NCBI GenBank assembly: GCA_002328485.1 | Contig: DCUF01000074.1 | Location: 60,770 to 85,413, forward strand | Length of the DNA stretch: 24,644 nt | Direction of reading: 5' to 3' | Source of the DNA: Deltaproteobacteria bacterium UBA2221 | GTDB lineage: Bacteria > Desulfobacterota > Syntrophorhabdia > Syntrophorhabdales > WCHB1-27 | Shown here: one piece after another, positions 14,246-21,000 of the stretch | Position numbering within the stretch: the stretch's first letter is position 1 | Layout of the letters: each line of letters opens with the position of its first letter | The notes under the pieces: generated by a model | Database searches by the model: none | The model's input: the letters and a program-made list of their open reading frames with translations, nothing else | What the model was told of the DNA's origin: nothing | Position numbers and translations under genes: made by a program

Positions 14246-15387
14246 GTAACCCCCTTAAGCCTGCTTGTCACGTATTGCTCTGTCCATTGATGGACGCTCC
14301 ATACCGTGTCGATGTCCTCGATAATTGGGATGCACCTGTGGTCGGCGAGTGCTTCTTCGATGAATCGCGAAATATCGGTGAACCCGATTCTACCTTCCAG
14401 AAAAGCCGAGACCGCGATCTCATTCGCACCGTTGAAAACGATAAGGGCGCTGTCACCGCTGTGAAGGGCCTCGTAGGCCAGACGAAGACCGGGAAATCGC
14501 TCTGTGTCAGGGCGTAGAAAGGTGAGGGTTCCGGCAGCGATAAGATCGCAGGTGTTGAAAGATGCCTCGTGCCTCAGCCCCCCGTTCAGGGCGTAGGATA
14601 TGGGAATGCGCATGTCCGGGAAGGCCATGTACGAAAGAACGGCCCCGTCTATCAATTCGAGGAGGCCGTGTACGATGCTCTCCGGGTGGATGAGAACCTC
14701 AATCCGCTCCGGCTCGACCCCAAACAGCCATCGCGCCTCAATTACCTCCAGTCCCTTGTTGACCAGGGTGGCAGAGTCGAGGGTGATCTTTCTGCCCATA
14801 CTCCAGGTGGGGTGCCGGAGCGCCTGCTCGACGGTCACACCTTGGAGCTGCTCGAACGAATGAGATCGGAAGGGGCCACCCGATGCTGTGATTATCAGTT
14901 TGCGAAATCCGGCACGGTCCACGTGCTGAAGGAGCTGATAGAGGGCCGAGTGTTCACTATCGATCGGCACAAGGCGACAGCGGCCTGCTGCCACGGATTG
15001 GGCGATGATCCGGCCTGCCATAACCAGACTTTCTTTATTGGCCAGGGCGAGAAGCGGAGAATGGCGGAGCGCAGCCACCGTGGCCTCGAGACCGATGCTT
15101 CCCGGTAAAGCATTGACCACGATGTCGGCACCCAGGGAGGCAATTTCCCGAAGACCGTCGCGTCCGTACAGACGCTTGGCACCATGGAAGACAACGTCAT
15201 TCTCCCTGTCCTGGTCGTAGAGGCAGGCGAACTTAGGCCTATATTTTTCTATCTGGGAATTGAAAAGCCGGGCGTTTCCTTTGCAGGCCAGGCCAACGAC
15301 CTGGAACTCCTCTTTTTGCCGTTCGATGACATCGAGCGTTGCTGTCCCTATAGACCCGGTCGATCCAAGCACCACAACCGTCTTCAT
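14233..15387 (-). CDS. dxr: 1-deoxy-D-xylulose 5-phosphate reductoisomerase
   Basis: Second enzyme of the MEP isoprenoid pathway; it converts DXP to MEP with NADPH and a divalent metal. It has 384 residues, the usual length. The NADPH-binding loop GSTGSIG is at residues 8-14. The metal ligands lie in VPIDSEHSAL (D143, E145), and LANKESLVMAG, the ASGGPFR loop and NKGLEVIEA are all present. The start ATG overlaps the cdsA stop by 4 bases, and its end overlaps rseP. With uppS in the same operon, it provides precursors for undecaprenyl phosphate. Confidence 0.98.
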   Translation of the reverse strand: MKTVVVLGSTGSIGTATLDVIERQKEEFQVVGLACKGNARLFNSQIEKYRPKFACLYDQDRENDVVFHGAKRLYGRDGLREIASLGADIVVNALPGSIGLEATVAALRHSPLLALANKESLVMAGRIIAQSVAAGRCRLVPIDSEHSALYQLLQHVDRAGFRKLIITASGGPFRSHSFEQLQGVTVEQALRHPTWSMGRKITLDSATLVNKGLEVIEARWLFGVEPERIEVLIHPESIVHGLLELIDGAVLSYMAFPDMRIPISYALNGGLRHEASFNTCDLIAAGTLTFLRPDTERFPGLRLAYEALHSGDSALIVFNGANEIAVSAFLEGRIGFTDISRFIEEALADHRCIPIIEDIDTVWSVHQWTEQYVTSRLKGVTCST

Positions 15388-16181
15388 CGTGAAAACCCCG
15401 AAAGATACGCAAACATGAAGGGCGCTGCGAAGAGAAAGCTGTCCATTCGATCAAGGATTCCGCCATGCCCGGGGATAAGCCCCGAGGAGTCCTTTACTGC
15501 CCACACCCTCTTGCCGGCGGACTCGAATATATCACCCATCTGACCGAGCAGACCGATGAAGGCACCCACAAAGCACGACTCAATTGGTCCCATCCCCACC
15601 AGGCGATGAAATACGAGCATGGCGATGAGGCCCCCCAGCATCGCTCCAAAAAGGCCCTCGTAGCTCTTCTTGGGACTGATGGCCGGAACGAGTTTCGTCT
15701 CGCCGAACCTCACACCGATGAAGTAGGCACAGGAATCGCTTCCCCACATGGAGAGAAGCAGAACAAGGGGCGCAAGGTTATTGAGGGTTTTGAGCCGATA
15801 AAGGAAATACAGGGGCAACACAATACAGATTATGGACGCAAAGAGGATCCCCACAGCTCTCACGATCTCTTGATTTTCATGGAAGGACTCATCCGCAGCT
15901 TTGACAACACGGGAAAAAATGTAAAACACCGGTGCACAGACAAGCCACAGCAGGAAGATCTGGACATGTTGCACATACAGGGGGATTAGCGAAAGGGCAG
16001 CGAGTGGGACGATCAGCCACCTCTGCTTGACCCCTGAAGCGGTCGAAAGCTCAAAGATCGCCGCAATGGCCACGAGGGCCAGAAGCCAGAAAAAGGGATG
16101 GGCCGGTAGAACATAGAAGAGAAAGACGACGAGAGGGCCTGCACAGACGGCTGTGAGAACACGCTTTGTGAGATTACCCAC
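15384..16181 (-). CDS. cdsA: Phosphatidate cytidylyltransferase
   Basis: Integral membrane enzyme that makes CDP-diacylglycerol from phosphatidic acid and CTP, the branch point of phospholipid synthesis. It has 265 residues with about eight hydrophobic segments. The CDP-alcohol signature is complete near the C-terminus: SAGKR, then KD, then PGHGGILDRMD at residues 237-247. The start is GTG at 16181, directly abutting the uppS stop codon. It lies in the conserved frr-uppS-cdsA-dxr-rseP order. Confidence 0.95.
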   Translation of the reverse strand: MGNLTKRVLTAVCAGPLVVFLFYVLPAHPFFWLLALVAIAAIFELSTASGVKQRWLIVPLAALSLIPLYVQHVQIFLLWLVCAPVFYIFSRVVKAADESFHENQEIVRAVGILFASIICIVLPLYFLYRLKTLNNLAPLVLLLSMWGSDSCAYFIGVRFGETKLVPAISPKKSYEGLFGAMLGGLIAMLVFHRLVGMGPIESCFVGAFIGLLGQMGDIFESAGKRVWAVKDSSGLIPGHGGILDRMDSFLFAAPFMFAYLSGFSR

Positions 16182-16898
16182 CTATCGGCCCCTCAATGCG
16201 CCGAATCTTCGCTCCCTGTGAGTGTATTCCTGCAAGGCCTTCAGATAGGAGTCTCGCCGGAAGTCGGGCCACAGGGTATCGGTCACCAGGATCTCCGTAT
16301 AGGCCATCTGCCAAAGCAGGAAATTGCTGAGGCGCATCTCGCCGCTCGTACGGATGAGGAGGTCGGGATCAGGGATCTTACTCGTGTAAAGATACCGGGT
16401 AAAAACCTTCTCGGTCAACCGTTTTATCGGTTTTTTCTTCATATCCTCCACAAGGCCGGCGATGGCATGGAGTATCTCCTGCCTGCCGCTGTAAGAAAGG
16501 GCTAGGGTAAGCATCAACGACCTATTGGACTTCGTCTTATCCATGACGTTTGCGAGCATACGCTGCGCCTTCTTCGGTAGGTCCTTGATGGCCCCAATGG
16601 TATTGAACCGGATATCCTTTTCCTGCATCAGCTCGAGCTCGCTCTGCAAAAATATCTGGAGAAGGCCCCAGAGTTTGTTTACCTCCTCCTTGGGACGAGA
16701 CCAGTTCTCTTTCGAAAAGGCGTAGAGGGTGAGGTAAGAAACCCCCACCTCTCGGCTGCACGTCACCACATCCCGCACCGATTCTGTGCCGGCAATGTGC
16801 CCCTCGATGCGATCGAGGTTCCGCTGCTCGGCCCATCTCCCATTGCCGTCCATGATGATGGCGACATGGCGGGGCAGCTTCGTTTTTTCGAGTTCCAT
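16182..16898 (-). CDS. uppS: Undecaprenyl diphosphate synthase (isoprenyl transferase)
   Basis: Cis-prenyltransferase that extends farnesyl diphosphate with isopentenyl diphosphate to the C55 lipid carrier for peptidoglycan and O-antigen. It has 238 residues. Catalytic motif MDGNGRWA with D17; SxENWxRP (residues about 70-78); and the C-terminal substrate site RTSGEMRLSNFLLWQ and AYTE. The family's GHRxG/GHKAG loop reads GHIAG here. It follows frr after 7 bases and abuts cdsA. Confidence 0.96.
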   Translation of the reverse strand: MELEKTKLPRHVAIIMDGNGRWAEQRNLDRIEGHIAGTESVRDVVTCSREVGVSYLTLYAFSKENWSRPKEEVNKLWGLLQIFLQSELELMQEKDIRFNTIGAIKDLPKKAQRMLANVMDKTKSNRSLMLTLALSYSGRQEILHAIAGLVEDMKKKPIKRLTEKVFTRYLYTSKIPDPDLLIRTSGEMRLSNFLLWQMAYTEILVTDTLWPDFRRDSYLKALQEYTHRERRFGALRGR

Positions 16899-16905
16899 AG
16901 AGGGT

Positions 16906-17463
16906 CTAAACCTGCAGGATCTCTTTCTCTTTTTCTGAGTAGGTGGTCTCGGAGACGGAAATGTACTTGTCGGTCATCTTTTGGACTTCTTCCTGGAGTT
17001 TGAACGCCTCATCCTTCGAGAGGCCCTTATCCTTCTCCAGCTTTTTCAGCTTTTCGTTCATGTCCCGCCGGACATTCCGAATAGCCACCTTGGTTGACTC
17101 GAGCATCTTACTGCCCAGCTTGGTCAACTCTTTCCGCCTTTCTTCGGTAAGCTTCGGGAAGACAAGCCTGATAATCTTGCCGTCAGACATGGGGTTGACC
17201 CCCAGATCGGACTTCTGGATGGCCTTTTCGATATCGTTTATCGATGAGGTATCCCACGGCTGAATGGCGATTGTCCGCGAGTCGGGCGCCGAGATGGTTG
17301 CCACCTGATTGAGCGGGGTGGGCTGGTCGTAGTAGGTGATCCGAATGTCATCAAGAAGTGAGATGGCTGCCACACCCGTCCGCAGTTTGGACAGGTCTTT
17401 CTTTAGGGTACCTATAGACTTTTTGAGCTTTTCCTCGAACTCGTCAATCAATTGGTCTTTCAT
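16906..17463 (-). CDS. frr: Ribosome recycling factor
   Basis: RRF splits post-termination ribosomes together with EF-G. It has 185 residues, exactly the E. coli length. The three-helix bundle and hinge blocks are visible, including TPLNQ, the SDLGVNPMSDG stretch, LTEERRKELTK and VAIRNVRRDMN with the functional arginines. The usually conserved RTGRA motif near residue 31 reads RTGVA, so the arginine is replaced by valine; this was confirmed in the DNA (GTG codon). It sits 4 bases after pyrH in the standard order. Confidence 0.97.
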   Translation of the reverse strand: MKDQLIDEFEEKLKKSIGTLKKDLSKLRTGVAAISLLDDIRITYYDQPTPLNQVATISAPDSRTIAIQPWDTSSINDIEKAIQKSDLGVNPMSDGKIIRLVFPKLTEERRKELTKLGSKMLESTKVAIRNVRRDMNEKLKKLEKDKGLSKDEAFKLQEEVQKMTDKYISVSETTYSEKEKEILQV

Positions 17464-17467
17464 TCCC

Positions 17468-18172
17468 TTACCCCCTAACGAGAGTTCCCACTTGTTCTCC
17501 CAGCGCGGCCCTTCTCATATTATCTTTGTCTTTCAAGTTGAATACCACGATGGGTAGTTTGTTTTCCATGCAGAGGCTGATGGCCGTTGCATCCATGACC
17601 TTCAAACCCCGATCGAGAACCTCGATATAGGATATCTCCTTGAATAAAGATGCGTCCGAGTGCTTTTCAGGGTCCTTGTCATAGACGCCATCAACCCGTG
17701 TGGCCTTGAAGATGGCCTGGGCGCGGACCTCAAGGGCCCTCAGAGCCGCGGCCGTATCGGTCGTGAAAAAGGGGTTACCCGTTCCGCCGGCAAAGATCAC
17801 CACCCGTCCCTTCTCAAGGTGGTCAATGGCCATCCTCCTGTTAAAAGGGGCGACCACCTCAGCGATGGGGAGGGCGCTCTGAAAACTGGCGTCCACACCC
17901 ATGGAGCGAAGGCTTTCATGGAGGGCGAGACCATTCATGACCGTGGCAATCATTCCCATGTAATCGCCGACGACCCTGTCGACCCCCTGTTGCTCGGCCC
18001 GCAGGCCCCGGTATATGTTACCGCCGCCGATAACCGCCGCTATCTGGACGTGCCTTTCTTGAACCTCCTTGATCTGTCGCGACACGTCGGCCATCACCCC
18101 AGGATCGATGCCGAACCCTTCTTTGCCCATGAGGGCCTCGCCGCTCAGTTTAAGGAGTATCCTCGAGTACAT
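17468..18172 (-). CDS. pyrH: UMP kinase
   Basis: Bacterial-type UMP kinase of the amino acid kinase family; it converts UMP to UDP. It has 234 residues. Phosphate-binding start ILLKLSGEALMG, then IGGGNIYRG, the UMP-site stretch ADYMGM-like (GDYMGMIATVMN), FAGGTGNPFFTTDTAAALRA, and DGVYDKDP near residue 160. All are family hallmarks. It is separated from tsf by one base and from frr by four, within the rpsB operon. Confidence 0.98.
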   Translation of the reverse strand: MYSRILLKLSGEALMGKEGFGIDPGVMADVSRQIKEVQERHVQIAAVIGGGNIYRGLRAEQQGVDRVVGDYMGMIATVMNGLALHESLRSMGVDASFQSALPIAEVVAPFNRRMAIDHLEKGRVVIFAGGTGNPFFTTDTAAALRALEVRAQAIFKATRVDGVYDKDPEKHSDASLFKEISYIEVLDRGLKVMDATAISLCMENKLPIVVFNLKDKDNMRRAALGEQVGTLVRG

Positions 18173-18173
18173 G

Positions 18174-18779
18174 CTACGATTCTGAGGTCTCGCCGAGCTG
18201 GAAGCGGGTAAAACGCCGAACCAGGATCTTCTCGCCCAGCTTTGTAACGAGGCCTTCCAGCAGTTTCTTGATGGTTACGTCCGGATCTTTGATAAAGGGC
18301 TGCTCGAGGAGACAAACCTCCTGGAAGTATTTCTCCAGCTTGCCTTCCGCGATCTTATCTAGTATCTTCTCAGGCTTTCCGGACTCTCTGGCCTGGTTCC
18401 GGTAGATCTCTTTCTCTTTCTCTTTGACCTCGTCCGGGATGTCTTCCCTGGCTATATAGGTGGGATTTGCCGCCGTGATCTGCATAGCCACATCCTTGGC
18501 AAAGGCCTGAAAATCGTCGGTCTTGGCCACAAAATCGGTCTCGCAATTGACCTCTACCATGGTTCCGACCTTGCCGCCCGTATGGATATAGGAATAGACC
18601 AACCCCTCGGACGCTGCCCGTGCACTTCGCTTGGCGAGCTTTGCAAGCCCCTTCTCCCGGAGATAATCGACGGCCTTGTCCATGTTGGCGCCCGTGGCTT
18701 TCAGGGCCTCTTTACAGTCCATCAGGCCAACGCCCGTTTTTTCCCTCAGAGACCTCACTTGTTCTGCTGTAATTTCCAT
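18174..18779 (-). CDS. tsf: Elongation factor Ts (short form)
   Basis: Guanine nucleotide exchange factor of EF-Tu. It has 201 residues, much shorter than E. coli EF-Ts (about 283) and similar to the short Thermus-like forms with only one core subdomain. The N-terminal UBA-like domain (VRSLREKTGVGLMDCKEAL) and the TDFVAKTDDF motif that contacts EF-Tu are intact, so this is a natural short version rather than a truncation. Its ATG overlaps the rpsB stop codon by one base (TAATG), the usual coupled arrangement. Confidence 0.97.
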   Translation of the reverse strand: MEITAEQVRSLREKTGVGLMDCKEALKATGANMDKAVDYLREKGLAKLAKRSARAASEGLVYSYIHTGGKVGTMVEVNCETDFVAKTDDFQAFAKDVAMQITAANPTYIAREDIPDEVKEKEKEIYRNQARESGKPEKILDKIAEGKLEKYFQEVCLLEQPFIKDPDVTIKKLLEGLVTKLGEKILVRRFTRFQLGETSES

Positions 18780-19573
18780 TAGATTCCCCCTTCCTCACGA
18801 AAACCCTCATATTTCTCTTCGAGAATACTCTCGTCTATAAAGGGTTTCGGACCTTCCTTGTCTTCTTCCTTACCCTGGAGCTCTTCCACATACAGGGCTC
18901 TTCCTTCCGTGACCGCATCGGCGATCTTGGAGGTAATGAGCTTGATCGCCCGTATGGCATCATCGTTTCCAGGTATGATCAGATCAATATCATCGGGATC
19001 GCAGTTCGTGTCTACGATGCCAATCGTTGGAATTCCGAGCTTCTTTGCCTCGTTTACCGCTATATATTCCTTCTTGGGGTCGACGATGTAGATCGCGCCC
19101 GGCAGTTTGTCCATGCCTTTGATGCCGCCGATGTGTTTCTCCAGTTTGAGGATCTCTCTGTCGATGCTCAACGCCTCTTTCTTCGGGAGAACCTTGAACA
19201 CGTCGCTTGTCTTAAGGTCTTCGTATTTCCGCAGACGATCGATGCTCTTCTCGATGGTCTGGTAGTTGGTAAGGGTGCCTCCCAGCCATCTTACGTTAAC
19301 GTGGAATGCACCACACCGTTTGGCCTCCTCGACGATGGCCTCCTGTGCCTGCTTCTTCGTGCCCACAAAGAGGATGTACTCGTTCCTGGATGCAACTTCT
19401 TTGACGAAGTTATAGGCTTCTTTGAACATCTTCAGCGTCTTCTGAAGATCGATGATGTAGATGCCATTCCTTGCCCCAAAAATATAGGGCTTCATCTTGG
19501 GATTCCAGCGTTTCGTCTGATGTCCGAAATGGACGCCTGCTTCCAGTAATTGTTTGATGGTGAGATTAGACAC
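18779..19573 (-). CDS. rpsB: 30S ribosomal protein S2
   Basis: Small-subunit protein S2. It has 264 residues. The N-terminal signature LLEAGVHFGHQTKRWNPKMK and the later block VRWLGGTLTN and GIPTIGIVDTNCDPD are diagnostic. The C-terminal tail is acidic, as in relatives. The GTG start at 19573 has GGAGG 5 bases upstream. It is the first gene of a nine-gene operon running to tsaB. S2 regulates its own operon in E. coli; here the leader carries two hairpins that could serve the same purpose. Confidence 0.98.
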   Translation of the reverse strand: MSNLTIKQLLEAGVHFGHQTKRWNPKMKPYIFGARNGIYIIDLQKTLKMFKEAYNFVKEVASRNEYILFVGTKKQAQEAIVEEAKRCGAFHVNVRWLGGTLTNYQTIEKSIDRLRKYEDLKTSDVFKVLPKKEALSIDREILKLEKHIGGIKGMDKLPGAIYIVDPKKEYIAVNEAKKLGIPTIGIVDTNCDPDDIDLIIPGNDDAIRAIKLITSKIADAVTEGRALYVEELQGKEEDKEGPKPFIDESILEEKYEGFREEGGI

Positions 19574-19608
19574 GTGCCCTCCTGGTTAATACTTCCGCCT
19601 TTCGCTCC

Positions 19609-19683
19609 TTGGCAAGAGACACGGGGTGTGCACCCTCTGCCAACTTGAAAGGCGTGCAGAATATAAGACTCAAGCGAGTCTTA
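19609..19683 (-). promoter_or_regulatory. Hairpin-rich rpsB mRNA leader
   Basis: The predicted leader is about 110 bases. At its 5' end is a perfect 8-base-pair hairpin TAAGACTC/GAGTCTTA with loop GCTT (19683-19664). Further along, TTGGCAGAG (19643-19635) pairs with CTCTTGCCAA (19618-19609) through nine pairs and one bulged base, and encloses a smaller GGGT/ACCC-type stem. Either could be an S2 autoregulatory site or simply stabilise the message; function is inference. Confidence 0.45.
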
Positions 19684-19690
19684 GGCCATT

Positions 19691-19719
19691 AGTATAGAGG
19701 AGTTACGCTCGTCGTTCAA
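19691..19719 (-). promoter_or_regulatory. Sigma70 promoter of the rpsB operon
   Basis: Minus strand TTGAAC (19719-19714), 17-base spacer, TATACT (19696-19691). Both boxes are close to consensus at ideal spacing. Transcription would start near 19684, just at the first leader hairpin. The rest of the 284-base gap (19720-19857) holds no gene that I can see and no clear terminator for the rhodanese gene. Confidence 0.7.
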
Positions 19720-19857
19720 GTTAAAAGTGGATTCGCGAGGGATAGGCTTAGGACGATAGGTAGGAAAAAATCTACCCGGAACCCTCAGCACTCAAGGACA
19801 TCGAATGCCTTGCCCGGAGATCCGACCCCTGTAACGTTTATACCGACACTTATTTTT

Positions 19858-20256
19858 CTATTTCGGTTCCACCGCGTATCCAGCGGCCTCCCACTCAGGC
19901 CATCCGCCTTTGAGGGCAAAAACCTTTGAATACCCCGCCTCTCTCAGTTTCAGCACCACCCGGGCGCTGGTGGCTTCGGCCACTCAGCTACAGTACAGGA
20001 CGATCGACTTTTCCTTGGGGTACCTCTCTGTGATAGCCTTAACATCTCCAGGCTCCAACCGGATCGCGCCCTTGATTTTCTCGTGACTGTCATTGTACTC
20101 GGGCGCGCTGCGGACATCCAGAATAACCACGTCAGGGTTCCCCACCAGAGGTTGGAGCTGTTCCTTCGTCATGCGGGGCACATCAGTTGGGGAAGCCGCC
20201 AAGGCTGAGCCAACGAGGAGTAAGAGAACGGCCGATGCCATAACAAGGAAGACCAA
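19858..20256 (-). CDS. Exported rhodanese-domain protein, probable selenoprotein (in-frame UGA at codon 91)
   Basis: Rhodanese-fold sulfurtransferase of 132 residues if the in-frame TGA at 19986-19984 is read as selenocysteine. Residues 1-21 form a signal peptide (ALLLLVGSALA-like, cut after ALA), so it would act outside the cytoplasm. The rhodanese core has VVILDVRSAPEY and then the active-site loop SIVLYCS-U-VAEATSARV. Relatives read YCSCPNEATSAR, so the TGA falls exactly on the second, conserved Cys. Family similarity continues unbroken to the stop at 19858 (GGWPEWEAAGYAVEP). A hairpin of SECIS form follows the TGA. TTG at 20256 is used, with GGTGA 6 bases upstream; the signal lacks basic N-terminal residues, so the start is less certain. 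The alternative is a nonsense mutation in a decaying gene. Confidence 0.75.
19952..19975 (-). promoter_or_regulatory. Candidate bacterial SECIS element
   Basis: Starting 9 bases after the TGA, the mRNA can fold into a seven-base-pair stem AGcCACCA/TGGTGCT with one bulged C. It is capped by a 9-base loop (19967-19959) whose first base is G. The loop begins 16 bases downstream of UGA. Bulge, loop G and distance fit the general bacterial SECIS pattern. A competing 5-pair hairpin GTGGC/GCCAC lies directly after the UGA. The same bases also encode conserved residues, so part of the pairing may be accidental. Confidence 0.55.
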
Positions 20257-20281
20257 ATTCTTTCACCGCCACCTCCCGAGC

Positions 20282-20309
20282 TTGACTTCGCCCATTTTTT
20301 CATTATAAT
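20282..20309 (+). promoter_or_regulatory. Near-consensus sigma70 promoter of rplC
   Basis: TTGACT (20282-20287), 16-base spacer, TATAAT (20304-20309). Predicted start near 20316, giving a leader of about 18 bases with a full GGAGGTGA Shine-Dalgarno. This is the strongest promoter seen in the window and fits a ribosomal protein gene. Confidence 0.75.
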
Positions 20310-20333
20310 AATACGGTCTTTTGGAGGTGACAA
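20305..20333 (-). promoter_or_regulatory. Possible divergent promoter for the rhodanese gene
   Basis: Minus strand TTGTCA (20333-20328), 17-base spacer, TATTAT (20310-20305). Its -10 box overlaps that of the rplC promoter on the other strand, so the two promoters would compete for polymerase. Its -35 box lies within the rplC Shine-Dalgarno region. Confidence 0.4.
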
Positions 20334-20334
20334 G

Positions 20335-20979
20335 ATGGCGGTTGGACTGATTGGAAAAAAACTTGGAATGACGCAGATATTCGGGGAGAATGGAAACGCG
20401 ATCCCCATTACTGTTGTGCAGGCAGGACCCTGTGTCGTCGTACAGAAAAAGACGACAGAGAAAGATGGCTACGATTCTCTTCAGGTCGGCTTTGACGAAG
20501 TGAAGAAGGCGAAGCTTGTCAACAAACCGCGGGCAGGTCATTTCAAAAAGGCAAATGTGGCTCCCCAGGCAAAACTGATGGAGTTCAGAATCGATCCTGA
20601 TGAACAGGACGACTATGAAGTGGGGGCCGAGATCCTCGTTGATCTCTTTGAGCCAGGCGACTTTGTTGACGTGAGTGGGGTTTCCATCGGCAAAGGCTTT
20701 GCCGGCGTCATGAAGAGGCACGGTTTTCATGGTACGCCTGCCGGTCATGGTACGCATGAGTCCTTCCGCCACGGAGGCTCAATAGGCGCCAATATGACAC
20801 CAGCCCACGTTCTGAAGGGCAAGAAGATGGCCGGCCAGATGGGAGCAAAGAATGTGACGGTTCAGAGCCTGAAGGTCGTTGAGGTTAGGGGTGATATGAA
20901 CCTCGTCATGATCGAAGGGGCTGTTCCGGGACCCAGAAATGGCTACGTGGTCATCAAGAAGGCGGTCAAAAAGCCCTAG
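20335..20979 (+). CDS. rplC: 50S ribosomal protein L3
   Basis: Large-subunit protein that nucleates 23S rRNA assembly and reaches toward the peptidyl transferase centre. It has 214 residues (E. coli 209). GLIGKKLGMTQIF at the N-terminus, GKGFAGVMKRHGF in the middle, and KGKKMAGQMGAKNVTVQSL near the C-terminus are hallmark L3 blocks. The glutamine methylated by PrmB in E. coli (SIGQNQTP) is replaced by Met (SIGANMTP). The gene is intact, with an ideal Shine-Dalgarno 4 bases from the ATG. Oddly it is alone: the usual neighbours rpsJ, rplD and rplW are absent and ABC transporter genes follow. Confidence 0.95.
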   Translation: MAVGLIGKKLGMTQIFGENGNAIPITVVQAGPCVVVQKKTTEKDGYDSLQVGFDEVKKAKLVNKPRAGHFKKANVAPQAKLMEFRIDPDEQDDYEVGAEILVDLFEPGDFVDVSGVSIGKGFAGVMKRHGFHGTPAGHGTHESFRHGGSIGANMTPAHVLKGKKMAGQMGAKNVTVQSLKVVEVRGDMNLVMIEGAVPGPRNGYVVIKKAVKKP

Positions 20980-21000
20980 AGCTTTTAATGCTCGGCATAT

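Noticed and set aside
19984..20256. Rhodanese gene as a truncated pseudogene of 90 residues
   Set aside because: The frame continues with intact family similarity after the TGA, the TGA sits exactly at a conserved Cys, and a SECIS-like fold follows. A pseudogene stays possible but is the weaker reading.
20969..20986. Terminator at the rplC stop (AAAAGC/GCTTTT)
   Set aside because: The stem is six mostly A-T pairs, overlaps the stop codon and has no real T-run after it; readthrough into the exporter genes is likely.
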